Shown one piece after another: positions 52,436-59,291 of a stretch of 64,000 nucleotides of DNA. Numbering within the stretch: position 1 is the first letter of the stretch; each line of letters starts with the position of its first letter. Source of the stretch: Maribacter sp. 4G9. Lineage in GTDB: Bacteria; Bacteroidota; Bacteroidia; Flavobacteriales; Flavobacteriaceae. The DNA lies in the NCBI RefSeq assembly GCF_002742265.1, contig NZ_MDGL01000039.1, positions 1-64,000 of the forward strand, read 5' to 3'. A program made the position numbers and the translations under genes. The notes under the pieces are model-generated. The model worked only from the letters and a program-made list of their open reading frames with translations, ran no database searches and was not told the DNA's origin.

Positions 52436-52616
52436 GACGAATTAATTAGGAAAGCAAATTTTTATGTTCCTTTATAGGATTGCAATTTTAATCTGTTGAT
52501 GTGGTAACTACATCTGTGAACGAAACCAACTCATATGTTTTTTAAATAATTTGTACCGAATATCCAGAAGGATAACAAGGAAATGCATTAATTGGGTTCC
52601 GCGACAACCGTTACAG

Positions 52617-52740
52617 TTAGTGAAGTTCTTTTAAACCAACCTTTTCCAAGACTATACTGAATTTTTGAAATGGTTCGAATAACTCGCCGGTTTTAAAAAC
52701 TATACTACTGTCTTCAAAAACTTGATATTGTAAAAAAGGA
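52617..52740 (-). pseudogene. Possible C-terminal remnant of an unknown gene
   Basis: The 350-base gap 52436-52784 holds one other coding-like stretch. The minus strand reads V-F-E-D-S-S-I-V-F-K-T-G-E-L-F, then S-I-V-L-E-K-V-G-L-K-E-L-H and a stop. No start or upstream body is left; the hairpin at 52740 precedes it. The rest of the gap shows nothing. Confidence 0.3.
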
Positions 52741-52765
52741 AGCCTCTATTTTAAAATAGAGGCTT
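52740..52765 (-). terminator. Rho-independent terminator-like hairpin of the HMA gene
   Basis: AAGCCTCTATTTT pairs perfectly with AAAATAGAGGCTT. On the minus strand the hairpin is 20 bases after the stop of the HMA gene and is followed by a T-rich run (CCTTTTTT). Confidence 0.7.
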
Positions 52766-52784
52766 AATTTAATTTGAGTAAAAT

Positions 52785-52991
52785 CTAATTTTCTTGTAAA
52801 GGCTCTGCCTTAAAACCTATTTTACCTAAAGTCTCGATCACTTTGTTTTCACTTGTACTCGTCAATATCTTATCAGGCTTTTCGGTGTCTACTTCCCAGT
52901 TTTTTATACCTTCTTGCTTGTCAAGGAATGGGGTCACTTTTGATACACATCCACCACAATTAATATTTGTTTTAAATTTCATTTTTTCCAT
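52785..52991 (-). CDS. Heavy-metal-associated (HMA) domain protein
   Basis: A 68-residue protein with the ferredoxin-like HMA fold. The metal-binding pair is C-G-G-C (residues 12-15) in I-N-C-G-G-C-V-S-K-V. The closing I-G-F-K-A-E-P-L matches the usual G-[FY]-x-[AV]. It probably acts as a small copper chaperone or in metal trafficking. It is divergent from the ParD gene, and the two share an upstream inverted repeat. Confidence 0.82.
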   Translation of the reverse strand: MEKMKFKTNINCGGCVSKVTPFLDKQEGIKNWEVDTEKPDKILTSTSENKVIETLGKIGFKAEPLQEN

Positions 52992-53007
52992 TAAATAATT
53001 ATCAAGT

Positions 53008-53033
53008 GGTGCAAATATTTGCTATATTGCACC
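53008..53033. promoter_or_regulatory. Perfect inverted repeat between the HMA and ParD genes
   Basis: GGTGCAA and TTGCACC flank 12 AT-rich bases. The repeat ends 13 bases before the antitoxin start, where ParD-type antitoxins usually bind and repress their own operon. It might also affect the divergent HMA gene. Confidence 0.6.
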
Positions 53034-53046
53034 ATTTATTTTATTT

Positions 53047-53289
53047 ATGCAAACCACTAGGAAGTCAATAACGTTTACGGACCAACAGGATAGTTGGATT
53101 AAGCTCAGAGTTGAAAACGGGGATTTTACAAACGATAGTGAATACATCCGTGAACTGGTCAGAAAGGACCAGGCAGAGAACATGAAACTCATGGAACTCA
53201 AACAAGCTATAGATGAAGGTATGCAAAGTGGCCGAAGCCCTTTGAAAATAAGCGATATTATCAAGAAGGTGGATAATGGGGAGCTATAA
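53047..53289 (+). CDS. ParD/CopG-like antitoxin
   Basis: An 80-residue protein with the ribbon-helix-helix start (S-I-T-F-T-D-Q-Q-D-S-W-I), then N-G-D-F-T-N-D-S-E-Y-I-R-E-L-V-R as the DNA-binding helices. A flexible C-terminus (about 50-80) with G-R-S-P-L-K should bind the toxin. Its stop overlaps the toxin start by 14 bases. This is a type II antitoxin of the ParD group. Confidence 0.85.
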   Translation: MQTTRKSITFTDQQDSWIKLRVENGDFTNDSEYIRELVRKDQAENMKLMELKQAIDEGMQSGRSPLKISDIIKKVDNGEL

Positions 53290-53569
53290 TCTTTCCACTA
53301 GGGCTCAATTTGATGTCGTTGGAATTTATAAGTACGGAATAAAGTATTTCGGTATCGAACAGGCTGCTTCTTATTTGACCGAGCTAGAAGATTTCTTGGA
53401 AGAACTGGCAACACGTGGTGAACTGGCCAGAGATGCTTCGCCAATTGCCCACGGATTAAAGTTCTATAATTTCAAAGGCCATGTAATTTATTATTCATTT
53501 GATAATGTTGGTGAAATATACGTAGTAAGAATTTTAGGTAAAAGAATGAATTTCGAAGAACATTTGTAA
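53276..53569 (+). CDS. ParE-type toxin
   Basis: A 97-residue protein of the ParE/RelE fold: L-S-T-R-A-Q-F-D-V-V-G-I-Y-K-Y, then A-A-S-Y-L-T-E-L-E-D-F, and the strand end H-V-I-Y-Y-S-F-D-N-V-G-E-I-Y-V-V-R-I-L. ParE toxins inhibit DNA gyrase. The pair overlaps its antitoxin gene and could stabilise the adjacent mobile region. Confidence 0.85.
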   Translation: MGSYNLSTRAQFDVVGIYKYGIKYFGIEQAASYLTELEDFLEELATRGELARDASPIAHGLKFYNFKGHVIYYSFDNVGEIYVVRILGKRMNFEEHL

Positions 53570-53586
53570 GTTCAAAAAAACGATCA

Positions 53587-54156
53587 ATGAAAAACACCAT
53601 TCTCATACTATTTCTTTTGTACTTCTTAATAGGGTGTAGCGAACAAAAACCGAATCACAAAGATACGGTCAGTAAATATTACAATTCTTTTGATTCAGGC
53701 AAATACGATGAAATAAGAGGTATCCTAAATGATAGTGTCACGCAAATTAGCGGAGATTTCGTCACACCTTATACCCATCAAAGTTTTTATGAATTTTTTA
53801 AGTGGGATTCCATATTTAAATCGTCCTATGAAATTGTTGAATTGAAAGAAAAGAATAATGATATTATTGTAACCGTTGCCCAGGAGAATTTGAGAAATGA
53901 ATTTTTAAGGAACAACCCTCTAGTGTACAGGGTCAGAGTTTCCTTTATTTCAGATAAAATCTCAAGGCTTGAGGACTTTGATTATATAGATGTTAATTGG
54001 GAGGTTTGGAATCAAAACAAAGATTCGTTAGTTAATTGGATAAAGAATAATCATCGAGACTTAGATGGCTTCGTAAATGATATGACTATGAAAGGATCTA
54101 TGAATTATTTAAAGGCTATTGAATTATACACTTCTAATAAGGATAGTCTTCATTAA
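53587..54156 (+). CDS. Hypothetical lipoprotein, NTF2-like
   Basis: A 189-residue lipoprotein (F-L-I-G-C, Cys17). The first part (about 22-130) resembles an NTF2-like domain: V-S-K-Y-Y-N-S-F-D-S-G-K-Y-D-E-I-R and R-V-S-F-I-S-D-K-I-S. The remaining 60 residues are helical. It is 17 bases after the ParE gene and may be only a passenger. Confidence 0.55.
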   Translation: MKNTILILFLLYFLIGCSEQKPNHKDTVSKYYNSFDSGKYDEIRGILNDSVTQISGDFVTPYTHQSFYEFFKWDSIFKSSYEIVELKEKNNDIIVTVAQENLRNEFLRNNPLVYRVRVSFISDKISRLEDFDYIDVNWEVWNQNKDSLVNWIKNNHRDLDGFVNDMTMKGSMNYLKAIELYTSNKDSLH

Positions 54157-54179
54157 AGTATAAATAAACGATTGATTTT

Positions 54180-54340
54180 TTTCATCGATTGTTTTGGAAA
54201 CAAAATATTTACCCCTTGCGGAAGTTGGTAAGTTGCCCTTCCAAGGTCGCAGGCAATCACCAACCTCCTCGGTTGGTATGCAAGAGCTTGTCTTTCGGGC
54301 ATTCGAGCCCTTTAAGCCAAGCACTTGCGAGTTGCATTTT
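54180..54340. other. Non-coding stretch with a small hairpin at the probable left edge of the mobilizable element
   Basis: Inside the 520-base gap 54157-54676 this part holds the hairpin CCAACC/GGTTGG (54260-54276) and no gene that looks natural. The open frames here are short and composition-driven. The element's left boundary could lie here or at the repeat cluster just after it; neither shows a copy of the tRNA 3' end. Confidence 0.35.
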
Positions 54341-54368
54341 TATTTCAAAGTGAATACCATCATATGCT

Positions 54369-54438
54369 CACATGACCACATGACCATTGCTATATATGAT
54401 TATATGAATATAGCATTGATTATAGGGGTATATGATTA
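54369..54438. repeat. Short direct repeats (iteron-like)
   Basis: CACATGAC occurs twice in tandem (54369-54384), followed by TATATGATTA at 54393-54402 and again at 54429-54438. The setting is AT-rich and lies upstream of the mobilization genes. An origin or a regulator-binding cluster is possible. No function is proved. Confidence 0.4.
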
Positions 54439-54555
54439 AATATTGCTAGGACAATAGCTATATCGAATTGGTTATTTTCTCCGGTCGCTTCTTTTTTCGA
54501 TACCCCCAAAACCATAGCATTAAATGTCTTGATTTCCTTTTTTTCTTCTCCCTCC

Positions 54556-54617
54556 CCACAAACACCGAAGCACCATTTTTCATGTAAAGCCCAAAGCAGG
54601 GCTTTGGGTCTTTGTGG
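54556..54617. other. Nested hairpin upstream of the first mobile-element gene
   Basis: CCACAAA (54556) pairs with TTTGTGG (54611), and between them CCCAAAGC (54590) pairs with GCTTTGGG (54601) over a 3-base loop. This is a strong structured region 84 bases before the 54701 start. It may be an RNA control element or a transfer or replication structure. Confidence 0.45.
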
Positions 54618-54700
54618 TTAGGGGAAGAAAAAGACGTTTGTTAACTACCTTCGATTATTCTGAACATTGAAAATAAATGTTCTTAACTTTAAGTCAAAAA

Positions 54701-55093
54701 ATGGACGAGAACCTTTTTTTGACACGGAAAGTAATAGGCTTCCGACGGGCCTTTCCTAAGCTGATTGCCCAGTGGGAGCGGCAAATAGGAAACGGTAACC
54801 ATCATCCCGACCTTCATTTTTGTTTGGTCTTGCTGGATGATTTTCAATGGCTGAGCGCTTATTTACGTTATTTGGATTATCGCATTGATTTTGTCCTGAA
54901 CGCCTATATTGTTCATTCCAATTTACGGAGAGATTTTGTCGATGTGGGTTATGACCAGTCCCTCGCCTTGGAATTGGCCAACCATGAACTTCAATTGATG
55001 TATGCGGCCCTGGATGATTCCGACACCGTAAGGCAAAATCCGAAGGCCAAGGTGTATTTTGATATTTGTGCGACCGGTCCGGGAATTGGCTAA
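54701..55093 (+). CDS. Mobile-element hypothetical protein
   Basis: A 130-residue protein starting at 54701 (M-D-E-N-L-F); a TTG or ATG 24 bases earlier is open but follows no signal. It is rich in Trp/His/Asp and contains I-A-Q-W-E-R-Q-I-G-N-G and L-A-N-H-E-L-Q-L-M-Y. I recognise no family. The last third of the gene has a degenerate second copy directly after the stop (55083-55184), with the same L-A-N-H-E and K-V-Y-x-D-I features. The gene may have been shortened by that duplication. Confidence 0.5.
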   Translation: MDENLFLTRKVIGFRRAFPKLIAQWERQIGNGNHHPDLHFCLVLLDDFQWLSAYLRYLDYRIDFVLNAYIVHSNLRRDFVDVGYDQSLALELANHELQLMYAALDDSDTVRQNPKAKVYFDICATGPGIG

Positions 55094-55184
55094 TCATGAA
55101 ATAAAGTTGATTTAGAGATCCCTAAAGGATTCGGGAGGTGATTGTAGAAGACTCCAAAGTGAAGGTTTATCGTGATATTTTTAT
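54971..55184 (+). repeat. Degenerate tandem duplication of the 3' end of the hypothetical gene
   Basis: The 100-base stretch at 54971 (GAATTGGCCAACCATGAA) recurs in changed form at 55083 (GAATTGGCTAATCATGAA). The second copy has an early stop and a frameshift, then reads V-I-V-E-D-S-K-V-K-V-Y-R-D-I, matching V-R-Q-N-P-K-A-K-V-Y-F-D-I of the first. Alignment is clear at the protein level. Confidence 0.65.
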
Positions 55185-55434
55185 AGGCTTACACTTAAAT
55201 GATATTCTAGGTATTATGGCAATATATTGATTTGGATATCAAATGATTCTTATCCCAAACTTTTCCAGTCGAAAATTCCAAAAGCACATATAGCTTATAG
55301 ATGCTTCCCATTCCCTAGAAATTCCCTTACGAATTTTTTTCTTAGCAACCTGCTTTTGGTGTACATGATTTCATGTACACTACTCCCATTTTTATTTTCC
55401 AATCATCGATAGTTTAGCCAAAAATTAATCGGAG

Positions 55435-55500
55435 GTCACGAAGCAAGTTGTGTTTTTGCTAACAAAAACCCTACGCACTTCGTTTGAAGGTTGCTTTGTG
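55435..55500. other. Candidate origin of transfer (oriT) upstream of MobC
   Basis: TCACGAAGCAA (55435) pairs with TTGCTTTGTGA (55490), with one mismatch. Inside them is the perfect repeat GTTTTTG/CAAAAAC around CTAA, followed by CCCTACGCACTTCG. Nested repeats directly before the mobC start (55523) are the usual setting of an oriT and nic site. The rest of the 430-base gap 55094-55522 shows only the duplicated gene remnant. Confidence 0.6.
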
Positions 55501-55522
55501 ATGCTCACAAAAAACATAAAAA

Positions 55523-55870
55523 ATGGGAAGGCCAAAAAAAGAACCGACGTCGTTGAAAATAATACAGGTCAATATCAGAATGACCGTTGACGACTATATC
55601 AAGGTTTCCGATAATGCCAAGACCATTGGGCTATCAATTGCCGAATTTATCCGAAGAAAGGTCACTGAAAAGTCCCTTCCAAAGAAAAAGGTAAGTCCAA
55701 CTGACCGAAAGCTTTTTGTCGAGCTGAGCCAGGTGGGCAACAACCTGAACCAACTGGCCAAGTTCGTCAACTCCGGTATCCGCGACCCGTACAACATCGA
55801 TAAACAATTGGAAGAGGTAAAAAGGCTGTTGCAATTCCTTAAATCGAATATTTCGGGGAATGATAGGTAA
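55523..55870 (+). CDS. MobC-like relaxosome protein
   Basis: A 115-residue basic protein. A ribbon-helix-helix-like N-terminus (V-N-I-R-M-T-V-D-D-Y, then G-L-S-I-A-E-F-I-R-R-K-V) is followed by the MobC signature L-S-Q-V-G-N-N-L-N-Q-L-A-K-F-V-N. It binds near oriT and helps the relaxase open the DNA. Its end overlaps the relaxase start by 11 bases. Confidence 0.87.
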   Translation: MGRPKKEPTSLKIIQVNIRMTVDDYIKVSDNAKTIGLSIAEFIRRKVTEKSLPKKKVSPTDRKLFVELSQVGNNLNQLAKFVNSGIRDPYNIDKQLEEVKRLLQFLKSNISGNDR

Positions 55871-56909
55871 GATAACCATAGGGAAGGATTTTTACGGGGT
55901 CTTGGCCTACAATGAAAAGAAGGTGAACGAAGGGGTCGGGTATGTCATCGATTCCAATATCGAATATTCCACGGCGGTCAATATGACCCAGGAATTCAAT
56001 TTGATCAGGGAACTGCGCCCAGGACTAGGGAAGGCGGTCCTTCATGTTTCCTTGAACCTGCCCCATTCGGACAGTTTGAACGATAGGGACTTTGCTTCCA
56101 TTGGGAATGACTATCTGGAGAAAATGGGTTTTGACAACAACCAGTTCATAATGTACCGACATACGGACACGGAACATGAACATATCCATATCATAGCCAA
56201 CAGGGTAAGGTATTCCGGCAGACTAACAAGTGACAGCAACATCAAAAGAAGAAGCCGTGAGATACTCAACGGACTGGAGAGGAAATACGGGCTTACCCAA
56301 ATCGCAGGTAACAAGAACGCAAAAAAACCACTTACCCAAAAAGAAATAGAGAAGACCCTAAGAACGGGAGATTTACCTATAAAACTTGTCCTTCAGGACA
56401 AAATAGGTTCGGCTATTTCAAGTGCGAAGGATACCACGGAATTTATCAAATTACTTGAACGGCAACATATATTCCCAAGATTCAACATAAGCAAGACCAC
56501 GGGAAGGGTCTCGGGCATATCGTTCAATTATCGGGATGTAATATATAAAGGCAGTACGCTCGGTAAAAAATTCTCATGGAACAGTATAACCAAACACATC
56601 GATTATGAGCAAGACAGAGACCGTAGAACTGTACTATCGGCTAATGAAAAAGAACGAGGAACTCATCCTACTGGTGAAAGAGACCATGGAACGTCAATCG
56701 GGCCTAAACCAAGAAATAATGGAAGTACAGAAGGCACTGAAAATACTGCTCAACAATCAAAAGATAATCTGGAACAAATTAAAGGAACTGGAGTAGTCGA
56801 ACCTTTGGTACAAGCTACGGATTGGAACCCATTTAAATTGGAACTTCTAGAAGGGAACAACAGGAAAAGGTCCAAAAGGAAGAAGAAAAGAAGAGGCCTA
56901 GGTCTATAG
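55860..56909 (+). CDS. MobA/VirD2-type relaxase
   Basis: A 349-residue mobilization nuclease. It opens with I-T-I-G-K-D-F-Y-G-V-L-A-Y-N-E-K-K, carrying the tyrosine side of the active site. The histidine triad E-H-E-H-I-H-I is near residues 105-110, and N-R-V-R-Y-S-G-R follows. This fits the relaxases of Bacteroidota mobilizable elements, which nick oriT and stay attached to the DNA. The last 100 residues are polar and low in complexity, and end R-S-K-R-K-K-K-R-R. That region overlaps a second plausible frame at 56605-56796. Confidence 0.87.
   Translation: MIGKITIGKDFYGVLAYNEKKVNEGVGYVIDSNIEYSTAVNMTQEFNLIRELRPGLGKAVLHVSLNLPHSDSLNDRDFASIGNDYLEKMGFDNNQFIMYRHTDTEHEHIHIIANRVRYSGRLTSDSNIKRRSREILNGLERKYGLTQIAGNKNAKKPLTQKEIEKTLRTGDLPIKLVLQDKIGSAISSAKDTTEFIKLLERQHIFPRFNISKTTGRVSGISFNYRDVIYKGSTLGKKFSWNSITKHIDYEQDRDRRTVLSANEKERGTHPTGERDHGTSIGPKPRNNGSTEGTENTAQQSKDNLEQIKGTGVVEPLVQATDWNPFKLELLEGNNRKRSKRKKKRRGLGL
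56605..56796 (+). CDS. Possible nested coiled-coil protein inside the relaxase gene
   Basis: A 63-residue frame within the relaxase 3' region in another phase. Its product looks natural: an amphipathic helix with L-M-K-K-N-E-E-L-I-L-L-V-K-E-T-M-E and I-M-E-V-Q-K-A-L-K-I-L-L. The relaxase frame here is low-complexity. Either the nested frame is the real gene and the relaxase tail its shadow, or both are used. No clear ribosome site precedes it. Confidence 0.35.
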   Translation: MSKTETVELYYRLMKKNEELILLVKETMERQSGLNQEIMEVQKALKILLNNQKIIWNKLKELE

Positions 56910-56931
56910 GAAACACCCTAAATGCAAACAC

Positions 56932-57204
56932 ATGAAAAAAAACGATAAGCTAAAATCCTTGAGACTGTCCTGCGCCGAAATCCAAGTGCTGGAAATGATA
57001 CGGAACAAAAGGTTCCTGTCCATTAAGTTGATCATCAAAAATGGGGAGGTAGATGTAATCGAAGGTCTGGAAAGACTACAAACGGGCGAACGTATTATCG
57101 ATATGTTGAAACAACACGATTTTCAAAATCTGGAAATCAAACAAAGCAATGGTAGGATTGTCTGCGTAAACAGGATTTTTAGAAAAAAGGTAGGTCATTC
57201 TTAA
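56932..57204 (+). CDS. Hypothetical protein of the mobilizable element
   Basis: A 90-residue basic protein with a predicted helix (C-A-E-I-Q-V-L-E-M-I-R-N-K-R) and beta strands near the end (G-R-I-V-C-V-N-R-I-F-R-K-K). It lies 22 bases after the relaxase. It resembles small proteins carried between relaxase and recombinase in related elements, but I cannot assign a function. DNA binding is possible. Confidence 0.5.
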   Translation: MKKNDKLKSLRLSCAEIQVLEMIRNKRFLSIKLIIKNGEVDVIEGLERLQTGERIIDMLKQHDFQNLEIKQSNGRIVCVNRIFRKKVGHS

Positions 57205-57247
57205 AAACCGAGGGTTGTTAACCGATGATTGATAAGTATGGGATAAA

Positions 57248-57376
57248 ATGGTGTTCCCGCAAGGGATTCACAAGATTAAAAAAGGTAAATTAAAGCCTGC
57301 TATTACAAATACGGAAGTAACCTTCAGGACACAGGAGCTGCCGAGATGTATAGGTAATGTCAAATTCAGTACTTGA
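57248..57376 (+). CDS. Possible 42-residue peptide
   Basis: A short open frame, M-V-F-P-Q-G-I-H-K-I then a lysine-rich stretch and L-P-R-C-I-G-N-V. It overlaps the next small frame by 20 bases. The sequence looks peptide-like rather than random, but supporting signals are weak. Confidence 0.25.
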   Translation: MVFPQGIHKIKKGKLKPAITNTEVTFRTQELPRCIGNVKFST

Positions 57377-57530
57377 ACCAAAGCAGAAAAAAGGAACATT
57401 CAATAGTACATGGCTCAAAACTTTTAATGGTTTTGAGGATTATTCGGAGGAAGAAGCTGAAAGAATTTTGGAGCAGCTCCGGGAACTCGCCAACATAGTT
57501 TGTCGCCATGTACAAAAAACGGGCACATGA
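57357..57530 (+). CDS. Small protein preceding the serine recombinase
   Basis: A 57-residue frame reading M-S-N-S-V-L-E-P-K-Q-K and the acidic helix E-D-Y-S-E-E-E-A-E-R-I-L-E-Q-L. Its TGA overlaps the ATG of the recombinase (ATGA, 57527-57530), which argues strongly for translation and for coupling. It may be a regulator or accessory factor of the recombinase. Confidence 0.55.
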   Translation: MSNSVLEPKQKKGTFNSTWLKTFNGFEDYSEEEAERILEQLRELANIVCRHVQKTGT

Positions 57531-59143
57531 ATTTAGAGGTATTCGGTCAATTTGCGAAAAAGGAAAAGGGAAGGATTATCGGAAGGAACCAGACGGCGGT
57601 CATCTACACCCGTGTGTCCAGTAAGGAGCAATTCGACAACAATGCCAGTCTGTCCACCCAACTTAAATATTGCCAGGAATACGCACTCAGAAAGGAATTG
57701 GACGTATTGGAATATTTTGGGGGAACCTACGAATCCGCTAAGAGCGATGAGCGTAGGGAATTCCAAAGGATGCTGAACTATGTCAAAAGGAGAAAGAACA
57801 TTGGCTACATCATCGTCTATTCCTACGACAGGTTTTCCCGTACTGGCGCCAACGGTGCCTATATCAGCGAGCAGTTGAAAAAGCAAGGGGTCGCCTTAAT
57901 ATCGGCCACACAGGAAATCGATGTGACCACAAGTGCCGGTACCTTTCAGGAAAACCTGTACCATATGTTCTCCCATTTTGATAACCAGGTCCGACGGGAC
58001 AAGTCCATTACTGGAATGCAGGAAAAGCTTCGAAGGGGCCATTGGACCGGAGCTTACCCATTCGGGTATACCAATACCAATCCCGGTAAAGGAAAGACCC
58101 CAAATTTCGTGATCACAGAGGAAGGAAAGCTTTTAAAACAGGCCTTTTTGTGGAAGGCCAATGCCAATATGTCCCATGTTTAGATCGCAAAAAGGCTTAA
58201 AGAGAAGGGCCTTTGCATAAATGCAAAAAAGCTCACCGATCTTTTCAGGAACCCTTTTTATTGTGGACTTATTGTCAATCGGCTGATTCCGGGAGAGGTA
58301 GTCCAAGGAAAACACGAGGCCCTGATTCCAAAAGAGGTTTTTTTGAAGATACACGATCTGCTACATACTGGGGATTCGCCCAAAAAATATTCGTATGACG
58401 ACGAAAACCTGCCTCTGAAACAGTTCGTTAGGTCTTCGGTTTGCGGTACGCCATACACAGGCTTTATAGTGCGGCAAAAGGGCCTTTACTATTACAAGAA
58501 CCGACGAAAGGGAAGTAGGGAGAACAGAAGTGCCAAAAAGCTCCATCAGGAGTTCCTGAACGTTCTGGGCGAATATACGATTGTGGATAAAAAGTATATC
58601 GAACCCTTGACCGAAATCATTCACGATACTCTGATGGATAAAAATCAGGAAGCATTGGAAGACCAAAAAAGGTTGACAAAAGAACTGGATCAGGTAAAGG
58701 AGCGGAAAGGTACATTGGAAAGAAGGTTCGTTCTATTGAACGAAATTTCAAGGTCACAGTATGACCTTTTCATGCCCGAGCTAAAGGCCAAACAAAGGGA
58801 ACTGGAAATGAAATTGGAGAAGGGCGGTATAAATAGTTCAAACCTCAAAAAGTCGGTAAAGATGGCACTCAATTATGCTTGTAACCTCCCTAAAATATGG
58901 GAGTTAGGTGATTTGGAAACTAAAAGGGCCATTCAATATATGGTATTCCCGGACGGGATCGGGTATGACTTTAAAAACAAGGCAGTTCAAACTTTTCGAG
59001 TCAATGAAATTTTCAGCGCAATCTCCTCATTTTCAGGTGACTCAAGGAAAATAAAAAACGGGAATTTCCACTCATTTCGTGAAAAATCCCGTTTAGTGAC
59101 CGCGGAGGGATTCAAACCCCCAACCCTCAGAGCCGAAATCTGA
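57527..59143 (+). pseudogene. Large serine recombinase with in-frame amber codon
   Basis: I place the start at 57527, coupled to the preceding small gene. The catalytic domain (about 1-175) has Y-T-R-V-S-S with the active Ser near 31, then Y-D-R-F-S-R and the long helix. The frame continues into a recombinase domain but is broken by TAG at 58181-58183 (codon 219); coding resumes at once in the same phase (I-A-K-R-L-K-E-K-G). The C-terminal part has lost most expected zinc-ribbon cysteines (V-C-G-T-P-Y-T-G-F remains, the others read R, S or N). The last 35 codons run into the host tRNA terminator and tRNA gene. Probably inactive, or read through at low level. Confidence 0.82.
59047..59092 (-). 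terminator. Terminator of the tRNA-Arg gene
   Basis: On the minus strand, CGGGATTTTTCAC and GTGGAAATTCCCG pair around a short loop and are followed by TTTTTTATTTT. It starts a few bases after the tRNA. It overlaps the 3' end of the recombinase frame on the other strand. Confidence 0.72.
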
Positions 59144-59170
59144 TGCGCTATTCAGTTGCGCCACGCGGCC
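59097..59170 (-). tRNA. tRNA-Arg (anticodon UCG)
   Basis: On the minus strand the cloverleaf is complete: acceptor GGCCGCG/CGCGGTC (one G-U), D-arm GCGC/GCGC, anticodon arm TCAGA/TCTGA with the 7-base loop TTTCGGC, and T-arm GGGGG/CCCTC with loop TTTGAAT. The loop places TCG at positions 34-36, reading CGA (Arg). No CCA is encoded. The mobilizable element ends at or near this gene; its recombinase frame reads into it. Confidence 0.9.
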
Positions 59171-59231
59171 ATTTATCAATATATGAGCAAAAAACTCAAA
59201 TATGCCATTAAGACTATAAAACTAAAACCAA

Positions 59232-59281
59232 CACTCAGATGCGCTTTTCTCCCGATAGCTATTGGGAGCGCCACCCAGCCT
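59232..59281 (-). pseudogene. tRNA 5'-half-like remnant with an inserted palindrome
   Basis: Minus strand GGCTGGGTGGCGC, then CTCCCAATAGCTATCGGGAG, then GCGCATCTGAG resembles the acceptor/D-arm/anticodon start of the neighbouring tRNA (GGCCGCGTGGCGC...GCGCATCAGA). A 20-base palindrome lies inside the D-loop. No 3' half follows. The gap 59171-59291 contains nothing else. Confidence 0.35.
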
Positions 59282-59291
59282 TTATCTTAAT

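Noticed and set aside
54194-54439. An 81-residue plus-strand frame in the gap before the mobile element
   Set aside because: It crosses hairpins and direct repeats, has no homologous look and no supporting start signal.
58343-59143. The second half of the recombinase as a separate gene
   Set aside because: It is in the same phase as the first half with only one TAG between, and its TTG start lies in the middle of a conserved domain.
59100-59143. The C-terminal codons of the recombinase as natural protein sequence
   Set aside because: These codons read the tRNA terminator and tRNA-Arg gene in antisense, so they reflect the insertion junction rather than a true domain.
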